Positions 55,950 to 64,000 of a stretch of DNA of 64,000 bases are shown piece by piece. A program made the translations under genes and the position numbers. This DNA comes from Pseudidiomarina taiwanensis (GTDB taxonomy: Bacteria > Pseudomonadota > Gammaproteobacteria > Enterobacterales > Alteromonadaceae). The stretch spans positions 124,001-188,000 of the forward strand of contig NZ_PIQG01000002.1 of assembly GCF_003987435.1 (NCBI RefSeq). Direction: 5' to 3'. Position 1 is the stretch's first letter, and every line of letters starts with the position of its first letter. The notes under the pieces are model-generated. The model did no database searches and was not told the origin of the DNA. It was given only the letters and a program-made list of their open reading frames with translations.

Positions 55950-58764
55950 TATTGGTCACACAACGCTGACACAAAGTTGGGTGCTCAGCAATTTGTCCGA
56001 CTTCTTCGCGGTGATGCCAGCAGCGCTCGCACTTTTCAGCACTCGATTTCACGACCGCAACCTTAAGACCAGCCAGCTCGGTTTGCACCGCATCTGTGGG
56101 CGCATCAGTAAGCGGCGCAAGTTCTACTTTTGATACCAATAAGGCAAAGCGTAACTCATCATCTAAGCGGGCTAAGCTTGCATGTAATTCGGCATCAACA
56201 TAAAGCTGCGCCACGGCCTGCAACGAACCACCGATCACCTCGTCACGACGCGCTTGTTCAAGCGCACGATTCACCTGATCACGGACTTCTAATAACTGCT
56301 GCCAGAAGGCATTGGTCTGTGCATCGACCGCAATCTCGTTCGCCGCTTGGTACCAACTTTCGGTAAACACATACTGGCTGCGCTGGCTACCATCGGCTTG
56401 CTGTGCCGGTAACGCAGTCCAAACTTCCTGTGCGGTAAAGCTACAAATCGGGGTTAACCAACGCACCAGCATTTCGGCAATATGATACAAAGCCGTCTGA
56501 CAAGAGCGACGGGCATTACTGTCACGCTTGGCGGTGTATTGGCGATCTTTAATCACATCAAGATAGAAACTACCCAACTCGATAGAGCAGAAGTGCATCA
56601 ACTTTTGCACCACCACATGGAATTGGTAGTTATCAAACGCCTCTAACAGCTCCGCTTGTAAGCTCACCGCACGCGCCACAATCCAGCGGTCGATTTCAAC
56701 CATATCAGCGCCAGCAACAGCGTGCTCTGCTGGGTTAAATTCATTAATATTTGCTAACAAGAAGCGCGCGGTATTGCGCAGCCGGCGATAACTATCCGCG
56801 GCACGCTTCAAAATTTCATCAGAGACCGTCATTTCAGCTGAGTAGTCAGTCGCCGCCACCCACAAACGCAGAATGTCGCCACCAAGTTTGTTCATGACTT
56901 CTTGTGGTGCCACCACGTTGCCGATCGACTTCGACATCTTGCGACCTTGCCCATCGACGGTAAAGCCGTGGGTCAGTACTTGCCGGTATGGCGCCTGTTG
57001 ATACATGGCAACGCCAGTCAGCAATGAAGATTGGAACCAACCGCGATGTTGGTCGGAGCCTTCAAGGTATAAATCAGCCGGCCACGACAAACCTGGGGTA
57101 TGATTCAAGACCGCCTCATGGGTGACTCCAGAGTCGAACCAGACATCAAGGGTATCGGTTATCTTGCGATAATGGTTGGCTTCATCACCGAGTAATTCTT
57201 CTGCATCTAAATCGAACCAAGCTTGGATGCCACCGACTTCAATACGCTGCGCGACTTGCTCAATCAGCTCGAGCGTGCGCGGGTGCAGTTCATCGGTATC
57301 GCGATGGACAAATACCGCAATCGGGTTACCCCAAGTGCGCTGGCGTGAGATACACCAGTCTGGACGGCCGTCGACCATGCTTTCAATCCGACTTTGACCC
57401 CACTCAGGTACCCACCGAACTTGCTTAATTTGCGCCAAAGTATCGCTCCGCAAACCTTGTTTATCCATACTGATAAACCATTGCGGTGTGGCACGGAAAA
57501 TAATCGGAGTTTTATGACGCCAGCAATGCGGATAGCTATGCTCGTAGGCTTCGTGATGCACCAAACGCCCGGCCTCATTTAAGGCATCAACGATATTGGC
57601 ATTGGCTTTCATCACATGTTGGCCAGCAAATAACGGCGTATCGTCTTTGTAGACGCCGTTATCACCGACCGGGTTATAGACTTCAAGGCCATAGTGCTGG
57701 CCCACTAAAAAGTCATCAACACCATGGCCCGGGGCAGTATGGACGCAGCCCGTACCTGACTCAGTGGTCACGTGCTGACCCAAAATCAATGGCACTTGAT
57801 GATCATAAAGCGGATGCTTGACCAATACGTTTTCAAGCTTGGCACCTTTAGCAAAGCCAAGTTTGTGATAATGCTCAATGCCCCAACGTGACATCGCTGA
57901 ACTCACCAGTTCATCAGCCAAGATAAAACGCTGAGCTGGGCGCTCGCCATCGGCCTCAATCTGGACCAAGGCGTATTCCAATTCTGGATGTAGCGCAATC
58001 GCGCGGTTCGCAGGAACAGTCCACGGCGTCGTGGTCCAAATCACCACCGCCATCTCACCCGAGCCATTATGCGCTTCTGGGTGATCAAATAAATCCACCA
58101 CCTGCTCAGGATCAGCGACCAAGAAACTGACATCAATTGCAGGCGAGTGCTTGTCTTTATATTCCACTTCAGCTTCGGCAAGAGCCGAGCCACAATCGGT
58201 ACACCAATGCACCGGTTTAAAGCCCTGTTGCAAATGACCATTGGCAATGATTTTGCCAAGCGCCCGCAAACTATCGGCTTCTTGCTTTGGATTCATGGTC
58301 AGGTAAGGACGGTCCCAATCACCAAACACACCTAACCGTTTAAAATCTTCACGCTGGGCTTCAACTTGCTGCATAGCATAATCGCGGCAGTGCTGACGAA
58401 ACTCAGCTACAGTCAATTTCTTACCCGGCTTACCAAATTTCTTTTCAACTTGCAGTTCGATCGGCAAACCGTGACAGTCCCAGCCCGGCACATAAGGCGC
58501 ATTGAAATCGCTCAAGGTCTTTGCCTTGACGATCATATCTTTAAGAATTTTATTCACCGCATGACCAATGTGGATTTGACCGTTCGCATACGGAGGACCA
58601 TCGTGCAAAATAAAGCTTGGTTTATCTGCCTTGGCCGCACGAATTTTTCCATACACGTCATCCGCATACCATTGCTCAAGCATGGTCGGCTCGCGTTGCG
58701 CCAAGTTGCCGCGCATCGGGAATTCCGTCTCTGGGAGATTCAGCGTGTGTTTGTAATCGGTCAT
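55915..58764 (-). CDS. ileS: isoleucyl-tRNA synthetase
   Basis: The start is ATG 58764 ([19 protein letters not shown]), behind GGAAAAAAG; 949 residues. HIGH-type motif [16 protein letters not shown], the editing domain ([17 protein letters not shown]), KMSKS signature ([10 protein letters not shown]) and C-terminal zinc cysteines (CERCWHH, CQRC) are all present. It is upstream of lspA in the usual order. Confidence 0.97.
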   Translation of the reverse strand: MTDYKHTLNLPETEFPMRGNLAQREPTMLEQWYADDVYGKIRAAKADKPSFILHDGPPYANGQIHIGHAVNKILKDMIVKAKTLSDFNAPYVPGWDCHGLPIELQVEKKFGKPGKKLTVAEFRQHCRDYAMQQVEAQREDFKRLGVFGDWDRPYLTMNPKQEADSLRALGKIIANGHLQQGFKPVHWCTDCGSALAEAEVEYKDKHSPAIDVSFLVADPEQVVDLFDHPEAHNGSGEMAVVIWTTTPWTVPANRAIALHPELEYALVQIEADGERPAQRFILADELVSSAMSRWGIEHYHKLGFAKGAKLENVLVKHPLYDHQVPLILGQHVTTESGTGCVHTAPGHGVDDFLVGQHYGLEVYNPVGDNGVYKDDTPLFAGQHVMKANANIVDALNEAGRLVHHEAYEHSYPHCWRHKTPIIFRATPQWFISMDKQGLRSDTLAQIKQVRWVPEWGQSRIESMVDGRPDWCISRQRTWGNPIAVFVHRDTDELHPRTLELIEQVAQRIEVGGIQAWFDLDAEELLGDEANHYRKITDTLDVWFDSGVTHEAVLNHTPGLSWPADLYLEGSDQHRGWFQSSLLTGVAMYQQAPYRQVLTHGFTVDGQGRKMSKSIGNVVAPQEVMNKLGGDILRLWVAATDYSAEMTVSDEILKRAADSYRRLRNTARFLLANINEFNPAEHAVAGADMVEIDRWIVARAVSLQAELLEAFDNYQFHVVVQKLMHFCSIELGSFYLDVIKDRQYTAKRDSNARRSCQTALYHIAEMLVRWLTPICSFTAQEVWTALPAQQADGSQRSQYVFTESWYQAANEIAVDAQTNAFWQQLLEVRDQVNRALEQARRDEVIGGSLQAVAQLYVDAELHASLARLDDELRFALLVSKVELAPLTDAPTDAVQTELAGLKVAVVKSSAEKCERCWHHREEVGQIAEHPTLCQRCVTNIDGAGEERRFA

Positions 58765-58811
58765 TAGTCTTTTTTCCATCCACTTTCGGTTTGGCTTAGT
58801 GTAAGCCTTGG

Positions 58812-59738
58812 TTACTCTGCCAGCAATGCTTTTGCACGCTCAGCATCGAGCACAATCTGGCGTTGTAATTCAGTAAAACTTGCAAATTTTTGTTCCGCAC
58901 GAATAAAGTGGCGCGGCTGTACCTGTAGCTGTTGCCCATATAAATCACCGGCAAAATCAAACAAGTGCGCTTCGAGTTGAACCCGTCGGCCATTAAGTGT
59001 CGGGCGCCGGCCAATGTTCACCACCGCGTCAAAAACTCGCCCATCAGCGATAGTCACAGCCGCACTGAACACCCCTTGCAACGGCGAATGCAAGCGTTTA
59101 AGCGCCAAATTCGCAGTTGGGAAACCAATCGTCCGGCCTTTCTTCTCGCCATGCGTCACCCGCCCTGAAAAGGCAAAAGGCCGCCCCAACATCGTCTCTG
59201 CTAAAGCAAAATCTCCGGCTGCCAAGGCTGCGCGAATCGCCGTACTTGATACCCGCTGTTGCTGTTGTCGATAACTATGAGTATCCACCACCGCAAAACC
59301 ATGTCGCTGTCCAGCCTCGGTCAGCATCGCAAAATCACCTGCACGACCGCGACCAAAGCGAAAATCATCGCCCACCACTAAGAATTGCACACCCAGTCGC
59401 TCGACCAAGACTTGCTCGATAAATTCATCCGCGGGATAACTCGCAAACTTAGGATTAAACTCCAACACAATATGCCGATCAATCCCAAGCGCCCGCAGCG
59501 CACTGTGCTTCTCACGCAAATTAGTTAAACGCGCCGGCGCCTTATCAGGCTGAAACAACTCTTGCGGTTGCGGCTCAAAGGTCATCACAGTCGCCGGCAC
59601 CCCGCGCTCGCGCGCCTGCGCCTTCACCTGCGCCAGCACCGCCTGATGCCCCAAGTGTACGCCATCGAAATTACCAATGGTCAGCACGCACCCATGGTGC
59701 TCAGGTCGAATATTGTGGATTCCGCGAATTAACTGCAT
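58812..59738 (-). CDS. ribF: RibF, bifunctional riboflavin kinase/FAD synthetase
   Basis: The start at ATG 59738 ([16 protein letters not shown]) fits the family; 308 residues. The N-terminal FAD synthetase domain has [14 protein letters not shown], and the C-terminal flavokinase domain [16 protein letters not shown]. It makes the FMN and FAD used by, among others, the Nqr complex. Confidence 0.95.
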   Translation of the reverse strand: MQLIRGIHNIRPEHHGCVLTIGNFDGVHLGHQAVLAQVKAQARERGVPATVMTFEPQPQELFQPDKAPARLTNLREKHSALRALGIDRHIVLEFNPKFASYPADEFIEQVLVERLGVQFLVVGDDFRFGRGRAGDFAMLTEAGQRHGFAVVDTHSYRQQQQRVSSTAIRAALAAGDFALAETMLGRPFAFSGRVTHGEKKGRTIGFPTANLALKRLHSPLQGVFSAAVTIADGRVFDAVVNIGRRPTLNGRRVQLEAHLFDFAGDLYGQQLQVQPRHFIRAEQKFASFTELQRQIVLDAERAKALLAE

Positions 59739-59818
59739 CAGTGACTTGTAAGTCCGTCGTTGATCTGGGGTGAATAAAGCGGCGATTATAGCAGGCAAGC
59801 GTGGGAGGGACTAGGTTT

Positions 59819-60083
59819 CGTTGGTTATTGGTTATTGGTTATTGGTTATTGGTTATTGGTTATTGGTTATTGGTTATTGGTTGATGGTTATTGGTTATTG
59901 GTTATTGGTTATTGGTTGATGGTTATTGGTTGATGGTTATTGGTTATTGGTTATTGGTTATTGGTTATTGGTTGATGGTTATTGGTTGATGGTTATTGGT
60001 TGATGATTATTGGTTGATGGTTGTTGGTTGTTGGTTTAACTAATAACTAATAACTAATAACCAATAACTAATAACCAATAACT
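59819..60083. repeat. heptanucleotide array TTGGTTA with inverted tail
   Basis: From 59819 to about 60036 the unit TTGGTTA repeats with variants (TTGGTTG, ATGGTTA). From 60037 to 60083 the inverse units (TAATAAC, CAATAAC) follow, so one strand can fold back as a long imperfect hairpin. It fills the gap between ribF and murJ. There are no spacers and no coding potential. The rest of 59739-59818 shows no gene. Confidence 0.9.
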
Positions 60084-60088
60084 CCTAC

Positions 60089-61630
60089 CTAACGAACTCG
60101 GACTCGCAGAATAAATAACCCAGCCAAATAGACAAAACCACCCGCGCCAATCAACAACGCTAACTGCCAGATCCGTGCGCTGAGATCCGCCGCCAGCCAC
60201 CAGTCGCGGGTTGGATTGAGATAAAGCACTAGCGCAACCATCGCGAGGACCGCAAGAGTGACTTTAAAAAGGTGAGTTAAGGTGCCTGGGTAGCGTTTTA
60301 AGACCCCATCGCGCCAGAGATTGTAGCCAAGCAGCCCGGCATTCAAGGCGGCAGAAAGTGAGGTGGCGATAGCGAGGCCGACGTAGCCGAATGGGATGGC
60401 GAAAATCACGTTAAAGACCATATTACTGAACATAGCGATAATGCCATAGCGCACCGGACGCTTGGTGTCTTGACGCGAATAGAAGCCGGTCGCAAGCACT
60501 TTAACCAGCATAAAACTGAGCAAACCACTGCCGTAGGCGAATAAACTATACGACGCCAGTTGCGCATCGGTCGCGGTAAACTCCCCGCGCATAAACAGCA
60601 CCATCAACATGGGCTCAGCCAGGATAATCAAACCTGCCATTGCCGGTAGCCCCAGCAACACCACAGTGCGGATGCCCCAATCGAGGGTTTGACTAAAAGC
60701 TTCCGTACTGTTGTCGACATGACGACTCGATAGCGCAGGCAAAATGACCGTCGCAATTGCAATCCCAAACAGTCCTAGCGGGAATTCCAGCAGCCGGTCA
60801 GAGTAATACAGCCAACTAATCGAGCCGCTCACCAAGAAACTGGCAATAAAGGTATCAAGTAACAAATTGATCTGACTAACCGAGACCCCAAACAGCGCTG
60901 GAATCATCAGAGTACGAACCTTGGTCACGCCCTTATCGCGCCAGCCCCAACGCGGCCGCACCAACAGTCCAGCGCGCCGTAAAAACGGAATTTGAAAGAG
61001 AAACTGAATCAGTCCACCGAAAAACACACCCCAGGCTAGGGCATATTCGGGCCGTTCGAGTTGAGGACCCAGCCACAATGCCGCAACAATAATCGCAACA
61101 TTCAAAAATACCGGAGTAAACGCCGCCACCGCAAACTTGCCCAGCGTATTCAAAATCGCCCCAGCCAGCGCTGTGAAAGTAATAAACCACAAATAAGGGA
61201 AGGTAATCTTGAGTAAATCAGCCGCCAGCACAAACTTCTCCGCCTGCGGCCCCCCAGTATACCAATCCATAAACCAGCCCGTACCGAACAACGCCGCCAG
61301 CACCGGCGAACCAATCACTCCAAGCAAAGTAATAATCGTTACCAAGGTACCAAGCGTTCCGGCAATCCGGGCGATAAAAAGTCGCTGCTCAGCCAGGGGC
61401 TGTCCCTGCTTATATTCCGTCAAAACCGGCACAAACGCCTGCGCAAAAGCCCCCTCAGCAAACAGCCGACGCAAAAAGTTGGGAATCTTATTGGCAAAAA
61501 AGAACACATCCGCCGCCGCCCCAGCCCCCATCAAATTAGCAATCACGACATCGCGCACCAACCCAAGCACGCGGGAGATGAAGGTCATTGCGCTAACGAT
61601 GATGCCGGATTTAGCGAGTGATTTTGACAA
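60089..61630 (-). CDS. murJ: MurJ (MviN), lipid II flippase
   Basis: The 513-residue polytopic protein (about 14 membrane segments) flips lipid II for peptidoglycan synthesis. RDVVIANLMGAGAAADVFFFANKIPNFLRRLFAEGAFAQAFVPV is the family region; I quote it here only by key residues R24-D25 and the F-F-x-N-K-I-P-N-x-L-R-R core. The start is TTG at 61630 with GAGG 6 bases before it. A repeat array begins immediately upstream. Confidence 0.94.
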   Translation of the reverse strand: MSKSLAKSGIIVSAMTFISRVLGLVRDVVIANLMGAGAAADVFFFANKIPNFLRRLFAEGAFAQAFVPVLTEYKQGQPLAEQRLFIARIAGTLGTLVTIITLLGVIGSPVLAALFGTGWFMDWYTGGPQAEKFVLAADLLKITFPYLWFITFTALAGAILNTLGKFAVAAFTPVFLNVAIIVAALWLGPQLERPEYALAWGVFFGGLIQFLFQIPFLRRAGLLVRPRWGWRDKGVTKVRTLMIPALFGVSVSQINLLLDTFIASFLVSGSISWLYYSDRLLEFPLGLFGIAIATVILPALSSRHVDNSTEAFSQTLDWGIRTVVLLGLPAMAGLIILAEPMLMVLFMRGEFTATDAQLASYSLFAYGSGLLSFMLVKVLATGFYSRQDTKRPVRYGIIAMFSNMVFNVIFAIPFGYVGLAIATSLSAALNAGLLGYNLWRDGVLKRYPGTLTHLFKVTLAVLAMVALVLYLNPTRDWWLAADLSARIWQLALLIGAGGFVYLAGLFILRVRVR

Positions 61631-61638
61631 GGGAACCT

Positions 61639-61875
61639 CGTTGTTCGTTATTCGTTATTCGTTGTTCGTTGTTCGTTATTCGTTGTTCGTTGGTCGTTAT
61701 TCGTTGTTCGTTATTCGTTGTTCGTTAACGAACAGTGCGAAGCGCACGAACAGCGCAGCGCACTAACAGTGCGAAGCACGTACGAACAGCGCAGCACACG
61801 AACAGCGCAGCGTACGAACAGCCCAGCGTACGAACAGCGCAGCGTTCGAACAACAAAGCGCACGAACAACGAACT
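61639..61875. repeat. TTCGTTR heptad array with inverted 16-bp units (array 2)
   Basis: TTCGTTA/TTCGTTG units (61639-61728) are followed by units of about 16 bases built on ACGAACAGCGCAGCG (61729-61875). The second part is largely the inverse of the first, so hairpins are possible. It fills the murJ leader and ends at the four-helix-bundle gene. Confidence 0.88.
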
Positions 61876-61877
61876 AA

Positions 61878-62210
61878 TCACTTAAGTGAACGAATCAACG
61901 CATTCAGCAATTGATAAGTACGTGATAATAATTCATTTTCACCCGATCTAATATAACCAAGTCGCACAGCAATTCGTAATTGAGTTCTAAGTTCAGCAAG
62001 CGAGCCTCGGGCGATATATAAAAAACGCAGAAAATCTTTTCGACTCCCGCGGTGAGCACCCTCCTCGATATTACTCGGAATACTGACCGCACACCTACGC
62101 ATCTGACTTCTTAACCCAAACTTTTCACAGTCTGGGAAATCTCGCGTGAGGTTATATATCTCGCTACACAAATCCATCGCAACCTCAGTCACTATTAACG
62201 CTCTTGCCAT
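61878..62210 (-). CDS. four-helix-bundle protein (S23/IVP family)
   Basis: The 110-residue protein has the family pattern DLCSEIYNLTRDFPDCEKFGLRSQMRR, AVSIPSNIEEGAHR and FLYIARGSLAELRTQL. Members occur in 23S rRNA intervening sequences and as free-standing genes, and the Avd proteins of diversity-generating retroelements share the fold. No reverse transcriptase or rRNA is nearby, so the role is unknown. AAGGAG lies about 12 bases before the ATG. Two direct copies of a repeat array flank it, suggesting a cassette. Confidence 0.85.
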   Translation of the reverse strand: MARALIVTEVAMDLCSEIYNLTRDFPDCEKFGLRSQMRRCAVSIPSNIEEGAHRGSRKDFLRFLYIARGSLAELRTQLRIAVRLGYIRSGENELLSRTYQLLNALIRSLK

Positions 62211-62268
62211 TCTCGAACACTCCTTTGTTCAATAGTCCCTGACAGCATAGCTTATACTGGAACAAGAG

Positions 62269-62450
62269 CGTTATTCGTTATTCGTTATTCGTTGGTCGTT
62301 ATTCGTTGGTCGTTGGTCGTTGTTCGTTGGTCGTTATTCGTTAGAACGAACAGTGCGAAGCACGTACGAACAGCGCAGCGCACGAATAACGAACAGCGGA
62401 GCGCACGAACAACGAACAGCAAAGCGCACGAATAAGGAACAACGATCAAC
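62269..62450. repeat. TTCGTTR heptad array with inverted units (array 3)
   Basis: TTCGTTA/TTCGTTG/GTCGTTG units (62269-62342) are followed by GAACAGTGCGAAGCACGTACGA-type units (62343-62450), in the same order and orientation as array 2. It is a direct repeat of array 2 across the four-helix-bundle gene and stops just before the rpsT promoter. Confidence 0.88.
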
Positions 62451-62461
62451 GCTTTACACAC

Positions 62462-62490
62462 TTGACTTTAACTGCAAGAGCTGGCATATT
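62462..62490 (+). promoter_or_regulatory. rpsT promoter
   Basis: TTGACT (62462-62467), 17 bases, CATATT (62485-62490), then a C-rich discriminator CCCCGCCC. This fits a growth-rate controlled ribosomal protein promoter, about 50 bases before the gene. Confidence 0.5.
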
Positions 62491-62539
62491 CCCCGCCCTA
62501 TTACTATTGCCGTCTGATAACGAATTTTAGGAGTTCACC

Positions 62540-62800
62540 TTGGCTAATATTAAGTCTGCGAAAAAGCGTGCGGTACAAGCTGAGAAAAACCGTCGCCACA
62601 ACGCGAGCCGTCGCTCGATGATGCGTACCCTTTTGAAGAAAGTTGATGCCGCTATTGAAGCTGGCGACAAAACAAATGCACAAGAAGCTTTTGCAAGCTT
62701 ACAGCCAGTTCTTGATCGCTACGCAACCCGTGGTTTGATTGGCAAAAACAAAGCGGCACGTCATAAGAGCCGTTTAAGTGCAAAAATTAAAGCACTATAA
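62540..62800 (+). CDS. rpsT: 30S ribosomal protein S20
   Basis: The 86-residue basic protein [20 protein letters not shown] with a C-terminal [18 protein letters not shown] is S20. It starts with TTG? No: ATG is not seen at 62540, where the codon is TTG, preceded by AGGAG at 62530-62534. TTG is also the rpsT start in some enteric bacteria, where it limits expression. It is monocistronic. Confidence 0.95.
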   Translation: MANIKSAKKRAVQAEKNRRHNASRRSMMRTLLKKVDAAIEAGDKTNAQEAFASLQPVLDRYATRGLIGKNKAARHKSRLSAKIKAL

Positions 62801-62821
62801 AAAATAGCTGAATTCAAAAAG

Positions 62822-62845
62822 ACCGGCCTCTGGCCGGTTTTTTTG
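62822..62845 (+). terminator. rpsT terminator
   Basis: ACCGGCC-TCT-GGCCGGT followed by a T-run lies 21 bases after the rpsT stop. Confidence 0.93.
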
Positions 62846-62887
62846 TTTCTTAACGTTAATACACTGTTATCAAAAGCGTGATTTATG

Positions 62888-62918
62888 TTATGGTTTGCGT
62901 CAGGAAATGACACCATAA
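62888..62918 (+). promoter_or_regulatory. hairpin or operator upstream of the peptidase gene
   Basis: TTATGGT pairs with ACCATAA and inside it GTCA pairs with TGAC around GGAAA, with a TTGC bulge. It lies 13 bases before the start and just before the SD TAGGA. It may be a leader hairpin or a protein-binding dyad. Confidence 0.4.
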
Positions 62919-62931
62919 TGTAGGAATCACT

Positions 62932-64000
62932 ATGTCTTTATTTGTCCGCACGCTGACTGCTTTTGCGCTCACGGTCTCTAGCTTTACATTTATCACCTTG
63001 CCCGCGGCACAGGCTGCTGAAAATCTTATTCCAGTCGAACATTTCTTTGAGCGTTCGACCTATAACGGCGTGTGGATTTCACCGACAGGTCAATACCTTG
63101 CAATCAAAGCCAGTGAGGGGACCCGCGATAGCATCATTATTTACGACCGCCAGGAAAAGAAAGTCGTCAGTAACTTCGCGTTTGGGGACTCCATTCGCTT
63201 TGAAGGCATCTTCTGGGCGAACGATGAGCGTATTGTCTTTACCGGTGCTAAATTCGTGGGTTACCTCGATAATCAAGGTGGCCGGCCAAGTTTGTACGCC
63301 GCCAATGCCGACGGCAGCAATCGCCGTGAGATTTTTCGCGTTGAGCGCTCTGGTTATCGTGTCTTAAACCGCTTGCCGGACGACCCTGAGCATATCTTGA
63401 TAGAAAAACGTCACTTTGCAGATCAAGGCGAAGCGAAGGCTCATTTACTTAATATTTATGATAGTCGTACCTACTTTGTTGGCGAACAGCCGCCAAAAGC
63501 GAACGGCCTCATTTCTGATAATACTGGACGTCTGCGTGCTGCGGTTGCCTACGAAGAAGAGCGTTCAGATGAGTTCGGCAAAGGCACCTCATGGCTTTAT
63601 TATCGCAGTCCAGGCAGTGATGAGTGGAAGGAACTGCAACTCGAGGGGTTTGATGCTCGGCGCGCTGGTTTCGGTGGTTTTTCAGCGGACAACCGCTATG
63701 CCTACTTAATGTCATCACACGATTCTCCGCGCACCGAAGTATTCCAGTTCGATACTGAAACCGGTGAGATGGAGAAAATTGCGAGCGACCCGATTGCCGA
63801 TGTTACGGGTGTAGTGTCTGGTCTTGATGGCGATACTGTTGGCTTTCAGGCAATGCCGAACACGGTTCGTCGCATCTACACAGACGATAGCGCTTCAGCC
63901 AAATTGCTGCAAAGCCTTGAGCAAGCATTCCCAGGTCAAGTGGTCGACTTAACCAGCTTAACTTCCGATCGCAAAACGGCAGTCGTCCATGTCTGGTCCG
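62932..64000 (+). CDS. secreted S9-family (prolyl oligopeptidase-like) peptidase, N-terminal part
   Basis: My translation from ATG 62932 stays open to the window end (356 residues). It has a signal peptide ending AQAAE, then a beta-propeller region (ISPTGQYLAIKAS, EGIFWANDERIVFTG, FSADNRYAYLMSS). This is the N-terminal propeller of S9 dipeptidyl-peptidase-like enzymes; the catalytic alpha/beta hydrolase domain would lie beyond the window. Identification rests on the propeller motifs alone. Confidence 0.72.
   Translation, partial: MSLFVRTLTAFALTVSSFTFITLPAAQAAENLIPVEHFFERSTYNGVWISPTGQYLAIKASEGTRDSIIIYDRQEKKVVSNFAFGDSIRFEGIFWANDERIVFTGAKFVGYLDNQGGRPSLYAANADGSNRREIFRVERSGYRVLNRLPDDPEHILIEKRHFADQGEAKAHLLNIYDSRTYFVGEQPPKANGLISDNTGRLRAAVAYEEERSDEFGKGTSWLYYRSPGSDEWKELQLEGFDARRAGFGGFSADNRYAYLMSSHDSPRTEVFQFDTETGEMEKIASDPIADVTGVVSGLDGDTVGFQAMPNTVRRIYTDDSASAKLLQSLEQAFPGQVVDLTSLTSDRKTAVVHVWS

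Noticed and set aside
61209-61766. Plus-strand frame antisense to murJ that ends in repeated RYSLFV units
   Set aside because: The repeated peptide is the heptad array read in frame; the rest is a shadow of murJ.
61878-62210. Avd-like accessory protein of a diversity-generating retroelement
   Set aside because: No reverse transcriptase, template repeat or variable target gene is visible nearby; only the shared four-helix fold suggests it.
59819-62450. Repeat arrays as CRISPR
   Set aside because: Units are 7 or about 16 bases and abut with no unique spacers, and no cas genes are present.

Overview
The window is a gene-dense chromosomal segment of a gammaproteobacterium, most likely a marine or halotolerant member of Alteromonadales close to Idiomarina/Pseudidiomarina. 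This is inferred from gene content and order (Na+-pumping Nqr, FabV as enoyl reductase, Tol-Pal followed by tRNA-Lys and nadA, ruvCAB-aspS, a complete Ccm system, rpsT-murJ-ribF-ileS-lspA-fkpB-ispH joined to a minor-pilin cluster). No 16S gene is present to settle the taxon.

Layout. 1-8392 (minus strand): the Na+-NQR operon nqrABCDEF with apbE (flavin transfer), nqrM (maturation) and a cysteine-desulfurase-like gene cut by the window edge. 8600-12834: fabV, bolA, a small lipoprotein and a CPA1-type antiporter whose leader is a compact hairpin hiding the ribosome binding site. 12914-16821: a Fur-boxed ferric-iron ABC transporter. 16792-20266: a ZntB-like channel, a Ca2+/Na+ exchanger, a DUF3429 protein and an MscS channel. 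20263-22140: prpE. 22265-22837: a tRNA-Ser locus with a truncated tRNA copy, two four-hairpin repeat elements and two terminators. 22829-27642: an alkyl-sulfatase-like lipoprotein, gamma-glutamyltransferase and an SDR protein. 27639-34313: nadA, two tRNA-Lys genes and the ybgC-tolQRAB-pal-cpoB operon. 34402-34631: two GntR-type operators and a candidate small RNA. 34634-38613: ruvCAB and aspS. 38779-40514: cmoAB. 40507-42185: galU and mlaA. 42200-49279: ccmABCDEFGHI. 49335-53987: type IV minor pilins, with pilV apparently split by a frameshift. 54002-61630: ispH-fkpB-lspA-ileS-ribF-murJ. 61631-62450: repeat arrays around a four-helix-bundle gene. 62540 to the end: rpsT and a secreted S9-type peptidase, partial.

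The genes form coherent units. Nqr makes a sodium gradient that antiporters and exchangers can use, Fbp imports iron, Ccm attaches haem to periplasmic cytochromes, and Tol-Pal, MlaA, MurJ and LspA maintain the envelope.

The most unusual signals are non-coding or recoding. They are a hairpin leader sequestering the SD of a cation/proton antiporter, a candidate sRNA driven by a strong promoter with a FadR/PdhR-like operator in its spacer, a pair of four-hairpin elements with compensatory base changes beside tRNA-Ser, heptanucleotide arrays that can fold back on themselves around murJ and a four-helix-bundle gene, and a likely frameshift joining PilV to a large cysteine-rich domain that has no signal peptide of its own.
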